A DNA stretch of 64,000 bases from Candidatus Aquidulcis sp. (lineage in GTDB: Bacteria; Chloroflexota; Anaerolineae; UBA4142). The notes under the pieces were generated by a model. It was given only the letters and a program-made list of their open reading frames with translations. It had not been told where the DNA came from and ran no database searches. Of this stretch, positions 60,872 through 64,000 are shown piece after piece. Location: contig DYJA01000012.1 of assembly GCA_020723345.1 (NCBI GenBank), positions 41,166 to 105,165 of the forward strand, read 5' to 3'. The translations under genes and the position numbers were made by a program. The stretch's first letter is position 1. Each line of letters starts with the position of its first letter.

Positions 60872-63190
60872 GTGAACTGGTCGCACATTTCTATTGGGGA
60901 AGCCGTAGGCGTGTGGTCGGTGTTGGGCGTTGCCGTCGCCGGGCTACTGTACGCAGTGTTCCTCACGCGCCAAATTTTGCGCGAGGATCAAGGCACCGCG
61001 GCGATGCAAGACATTTCGAATCGCATCCGCCAGGGCGCAGTCGCTTATTTGAATCGACAACTGCGCGCGATTGTGTTGTTCATTGCACTTTTGACGCTGG
61101 CATTGTTCGCCAGCGCGGCTCTAGTGAAGGAGCTGCCCAAGTACGTCACCGATGCCGGGTTCGATGGTTTATCCATCGCGTTGGGACGCGCGGGCGCATT
61201 TCTGATGGGCTCGTTATTTTCGTTGGCGGTCGGGCAGATCGGAATGCGGATGGCGGTGTTGGGCAACGTGCGCGTCGCGGCGGCAGCGCGCCGCAGTTTC
61301 GGCGAAGCATTGCGGATCGGCTACCGCACCGGCACGATCACCGGAATGCTGACGGACGGGCTTGGACTTTTGGGCGGCACGATTATTTTTATGATGTACG
61401 GTCAAGCCGCGCCGGAAGTCTTGTTGGGTTTTGGTTTTGGCGGCACGCTGATCGCGCTGTTCATGCGCGTCGGCGGCGGCATCTACACCAAAGCCGCGGA
61501 TGTCGGCGCTGATCTCGTCGGCAAAGTCGAAAAGGATTTGCCGGAAGACGATCCCCGGAACGCCGCCGTCATCGCCGATCTCGTCGGAGACAACGTGGGC
61601 GATTGCGCGGGGATGGCGGCGGACGTGTTTGAATCGTACGAAGTGACGATTGTCTCCGCAATGATCCTCGGTATTTCGATTGCGACTGCCGGTCCCACGT
61701 TCCAGTTCCAGTGGATTTTGTTTCCCCTCCTCGTGCGTGCCATCGGCGTTTTTTCCTCGATTGTCAGTACCTACTCTGTCCGAATTTCCCATGAAGGTGA
61801 GAGCGCGTTCAAAGCGATTGATCGCGGTTTTCGACTGGCGGCGCTCATCAGCACCGTTGGATTTTGGGTACTCGCGTTGGTTTACATGAACGATTGGCGC
61901 GTCGCGGCGGCGACGACCGCGGGGATTGTGCTTGCCGTGTTGACCAACATGCTCACCGAGTACTACACCGGCACCGATAAAGCGCCAGTGCAAGAAATTA
62001 CGCGCTCGACTTCGGGCGGTCCCGCGACGACGATTCTTTCCGGGCTTTTCGTCGGGATGGAGTCGTCGGTCTGGGCGATCCTGGCAGTGGCGGGCGCGAT
62101 TTTCGCGAGCGTCGTGATCTTCAACGGCGAATCGGTGACGATGATTTTGTACGGCGTCGCGCTGTGCGGTATCGGTCAACTCACTTTGACCGGCAACAAC
62201 ATCAGCATGGACGCGTTCGGACCGATTGCCGACAACGCGAACGGCATCGGCGAGATGTGTCACCTCGAACCGAAGGCGCGCCAAATCATGGCAGACCTCG
62301 ACGCGGTGGGCAACACGACCAAAGCTGTGACCAAAGGGATCGCGATTGCGTCGGCGGTCATCGCGGCGGTTTCGCTGTTTGGCGCGTTCGGCGATACGGT
62401 GCTCGAAACGATGCGTTCACTGCATATGCCGACGCCGGAAAGTTTCGCGATCAATATTTCGATGCCGCAAGTGTTTATCGGCGTGTTGATCGGCGGCGCG
62501 GTTCCGTTCCTTTTCAGTTCGATGACAATCCGCGCGGTCGGTCGTTCCGCGAATTTGATCGTGGACGAAGTGCGGCGGCAGTTCCGCATTCCGGGTTTGA
62601 TGGAAGGCAAAGTCGCACCGGACTATAGCAACGCGGTCGAGATTTGCACGCGCGCGGCGCAGCGCGAATTGCTCGGCGTGGGCGCGCTCGCGGTGCTGTC
62701 GCCCGTCATCGTCGGTTTCGTTTTGCAGACGGAAGCGCTCGGCGGCTTTCTCGCGGGCGTCATTCTTTCCGGGCAATTGATGGCGGTCTTTATGGCGAAC
62801 GCGGGCGGCGCGTGGGACAATGCAAAAAAAGTGATCGAAGATGAACCGCGCGATCATGTCGCGAACACCGGCAAGGGCTCGGAGCGGCACAAAGCGAGCG
62901 TCGTCGGCGACACAGTTGGCGATCCGCTGAAAGACACATCGGGACCCGCGCTGAATCCGTTGATCAAAGTGATCAATATGGTTTCGGTGCTGATCGTTCC
63001 GCTCGTCGTCCAGTTTTCACAAACGCTCAAATCGTTCCAGATGCCGACGGTTAGCGCGTGGCATTGGACAACGCTCGTCGTCGTCGCGCTCGCGGTGGCG
63101 GTGGGTTTGTTCATCTACACGCGCATCGTCGCGGCGAACCGTCAACGGGTGACGGTGATCGCCGATGATCAACCGGCGCGACGCAAATAA
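60872..63190 (+). CDS. hppA: Membrane-bound pyrophosphatase (H+-translocating type)
   Basis: DLVGDNVGDCAGMAADVFESYEVT, GNTTKA motif, MANAGGAWDNAKK; GTG 60872 with AAGGAGG RBS, track start 60782 too early. Confidence 0.95.
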   Translation: MNWSHISIGEAVGVWSVLGVAVAGLLYAVFLTRQILREDQGTAAMQDISNRIRQGAVAYLNRQLRAIVLFIALLTLALFASAALVKELPKYVTDAGFDGLSIALGRAGAFLMGSLFSLAVGQIGMRMAVLGNVRVAAAARRSFGEALRIGYRTGTITGMLTDGLGLLGGTIIFMMYGQAAPEVLLGFGFGGTLIALFMRVGGGIYTKAADVGADLVGKVEKDLPEDDPRNAAVIADLVGDNVGDCAGMAADVFESYEVTIVSAMILGISIATAGPTFQFQWILFPLLVRAIGVFSSIVSTYSVRISHEGESAFKAIDRGFRLAALISTVGFWVLALVYMNDWRVAAATTAGIVLAVLTNMLTEYYTGTDKAPVQEITRSTSGGPATTILSGLFVGMESSVWAILAVAGAIFASVVIFNGESVTMILYGVALCGIGQLTLTGNNISMDAFGPIADNANGIGEMCHLEPKARQIMADLDAVGNTTKAVTKGIAIASAVIAAVSLFGAFGDTVLETMRSLHMPTPESFAINISMPQVFIGVLIGGAVPFLFSSMTIRAVGRSANLIVDEVRRQFRIPGLMEGKVAPDYSNAVEICTRAAQRELLGVGALAVLSPVIVGFVLQTEALGGFLAGVILSGQLMAVFMANAGGAWDNAKKVIEDEPRDHVANTGKGSERHKASVVGDTVGDPLKDTSGPALNPLIKVINMVSVLIVPLVVQFSQTLKSFQMPTVSAWHWTTLVVVALAVAVGLFIYTRIVAANRQRVTVIADDQPARRK

Positions 63191-63198
63191 ATATCGCG

Positions 63199-63230
63199 AG
63201 AGACCAGATGCAAGTCTGGTCTCTTTTTTT
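63199..63230 (+). terminator. Rho-independent terminator after hppA
   Basis: AGAGACCAGA-TGCAAG-TCTGGTCTCT followed by T-tract. Confidence 0.93.
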
Positions 63231-63374
63231 CGCCGGTTGCATTTCGACAAAACCTGTGATAGAATCCGGTCAACTGGATATTGATGTGACGCCGCGATTG
63301 CTCGGCCGGACAAAGGTGTTCGACCGTGTTTGTGTTTTTTACTGCGGCAAGCATTGGGGAAAGGGGAGGCGCGT

Positions 63375-64000
63375 ATGGATTTGATCGGGGTCGTGCCTGT
63401 ATCGGGAGTTTTGGCGCTCTTGTTCGTCGTGTATCTCGCGTGGGATGTGCTGCGCCGCGACAAGGGCACGCCGGAAATGCAGCAAGTCGCCGCGACAATC
63501 TACGAAGGCGCGGTCGCCTTCATCACGCGGCAGTACAGCACGATCGGCGTGCTCGCCGTGATGACCGCGGTGATCATCGCGATTCTGGTCGCGCTCTTCG
63601 AGACGTATTCCGAAACCGGGATCGTCGGTTTTGAATTGGGCTGGCGCACCGGCGTCGCGTTTTTGGTTGGCGCGGCGGCGAGCGCGCTGAGCGGCATCAT
63701 CGGCATGTACGTCGCGGTGCAATCGAACGTGCGCGTCGCCGGCGCGGCGCGGCAGGGTGTCGCACCCGCGCTCGCCGTCGCGTTGCGCGGCGGCGCGGTC
63801 AGCGGTTTTCTCGTCGTCGCGTTGTCGCTCATCGGCGTGTACGCGATGTTCAGCGCGTACGGCGGATTTGCGGGACCCGAAGCCGCAAAGCACGCGCCGT
63901 TTCTGATCGTCGGAATGGGCTTTGGCGCGAGTTTTGTCGCGTTGTTCGCGCAGTTGGGCGGCGGCATTTACACCAAAGCCGCGGATGTCGGCGCGGATCT
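63375..64000 (+). CDS. hppA: Second membrane-bound pyrophosphatase, truncated by the window end
   Basis: MDLIGVVPVSGVLALLFVVYLAWDVLRRDKGTPEMQQVAATIYEGAVAFITRQYSTI...GGGIYTKAADVGAD; not in ORF track because no stop is reached. Confidence 0.93.
   Translation, partial: MDLIGVVPVSGVLALLFVVYLAWDVLRRDKGTPEMQQVAATIYEGAVAFITRQYSTIGVLAVMTAVIIAILVALFETYSETGIVGFELGWRTGVAFLVGAAASALSGIIGMYVAVQSNVRVAGAARQGVAPALAVALRGGAVSGFLVVALSLIGVYAMFSAYGGFAGPEAAKHAPFLIVGMGFGASFVALFAQLGGGIYTKAADVGAD

Noticed and set aside
1-64000. tRNA/rRNA genes
   Set aside because: No cloverleaf or conserved rRNA segments recognised by eye; a tRNAscan/Infernal run would be needed to exclude them

Overview
A 64 kb window from a GC-rich bacterium whose coding DNA is saturated with GCG/CGC. 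Gene content and the pervasive short repeats look Chloroflexota/Anaerolineae-like; this is inference, as no rRNA is present. Left to right: (1) an exopolysaccharide/glycan cluster (O-antigen ligase-like, UPF0104 flippase-like, GT2s, polyprenyl sugar-phosphate transferase); (2) an MNT/HEPN pair followed by a compact, lower-GC locus resembling a minimal type VII (WXG100/FtsK) secretion system, with two WXG100-like proteins, a coiled-coil plus HExxH protein (candidate effector), a membrane WD40 protein and a FtsK/SpoIIIE ATPase; (3) GT2, a small gene plus nucleotidyltransferase pair, HNH, CHASE2-cyclase, LMW phosphatase, HPF, ComF, DUF192; (4) a large tad/Flp pilus locus on the minus strand (TadC, a TadB interrupted by an in-frame TAA, TadA, TadZ, CpaB, Kelch, TadG, two TadE-like, a 50-aa Flp pilin absent from the ORF track) with an embedded opposite-strand LPSTG protein; (5) DegS/NarL-type kinases and regulator; (6) acyl-CoA dehydrogenase/EtfBA; (7) a TIR-STAND-TPR protein carrying three repeat elements inside its ORF, next to a GxxExxY-type nuclease-like gene bracketed by 61-85 bp direct repeats; (8) a second Flp pilin; (9) a run of large membrane glycosyltransferases and a glycoside hydrolase with a 414-nt triplicated domain; (10) tandem membrane pyrophosphatases, the first with a promoter-proximal terminator-like hairpin. 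The most unusual signal is the large and diverse set of palindromic and short tandem repeats at gene junctions and in-frame inside ORFs. The GxxExxY gene sitting between long direct repeats of the same motif type is a candidate repeat/nuclease unit. All calls are from reading sequence; no homology search was run.
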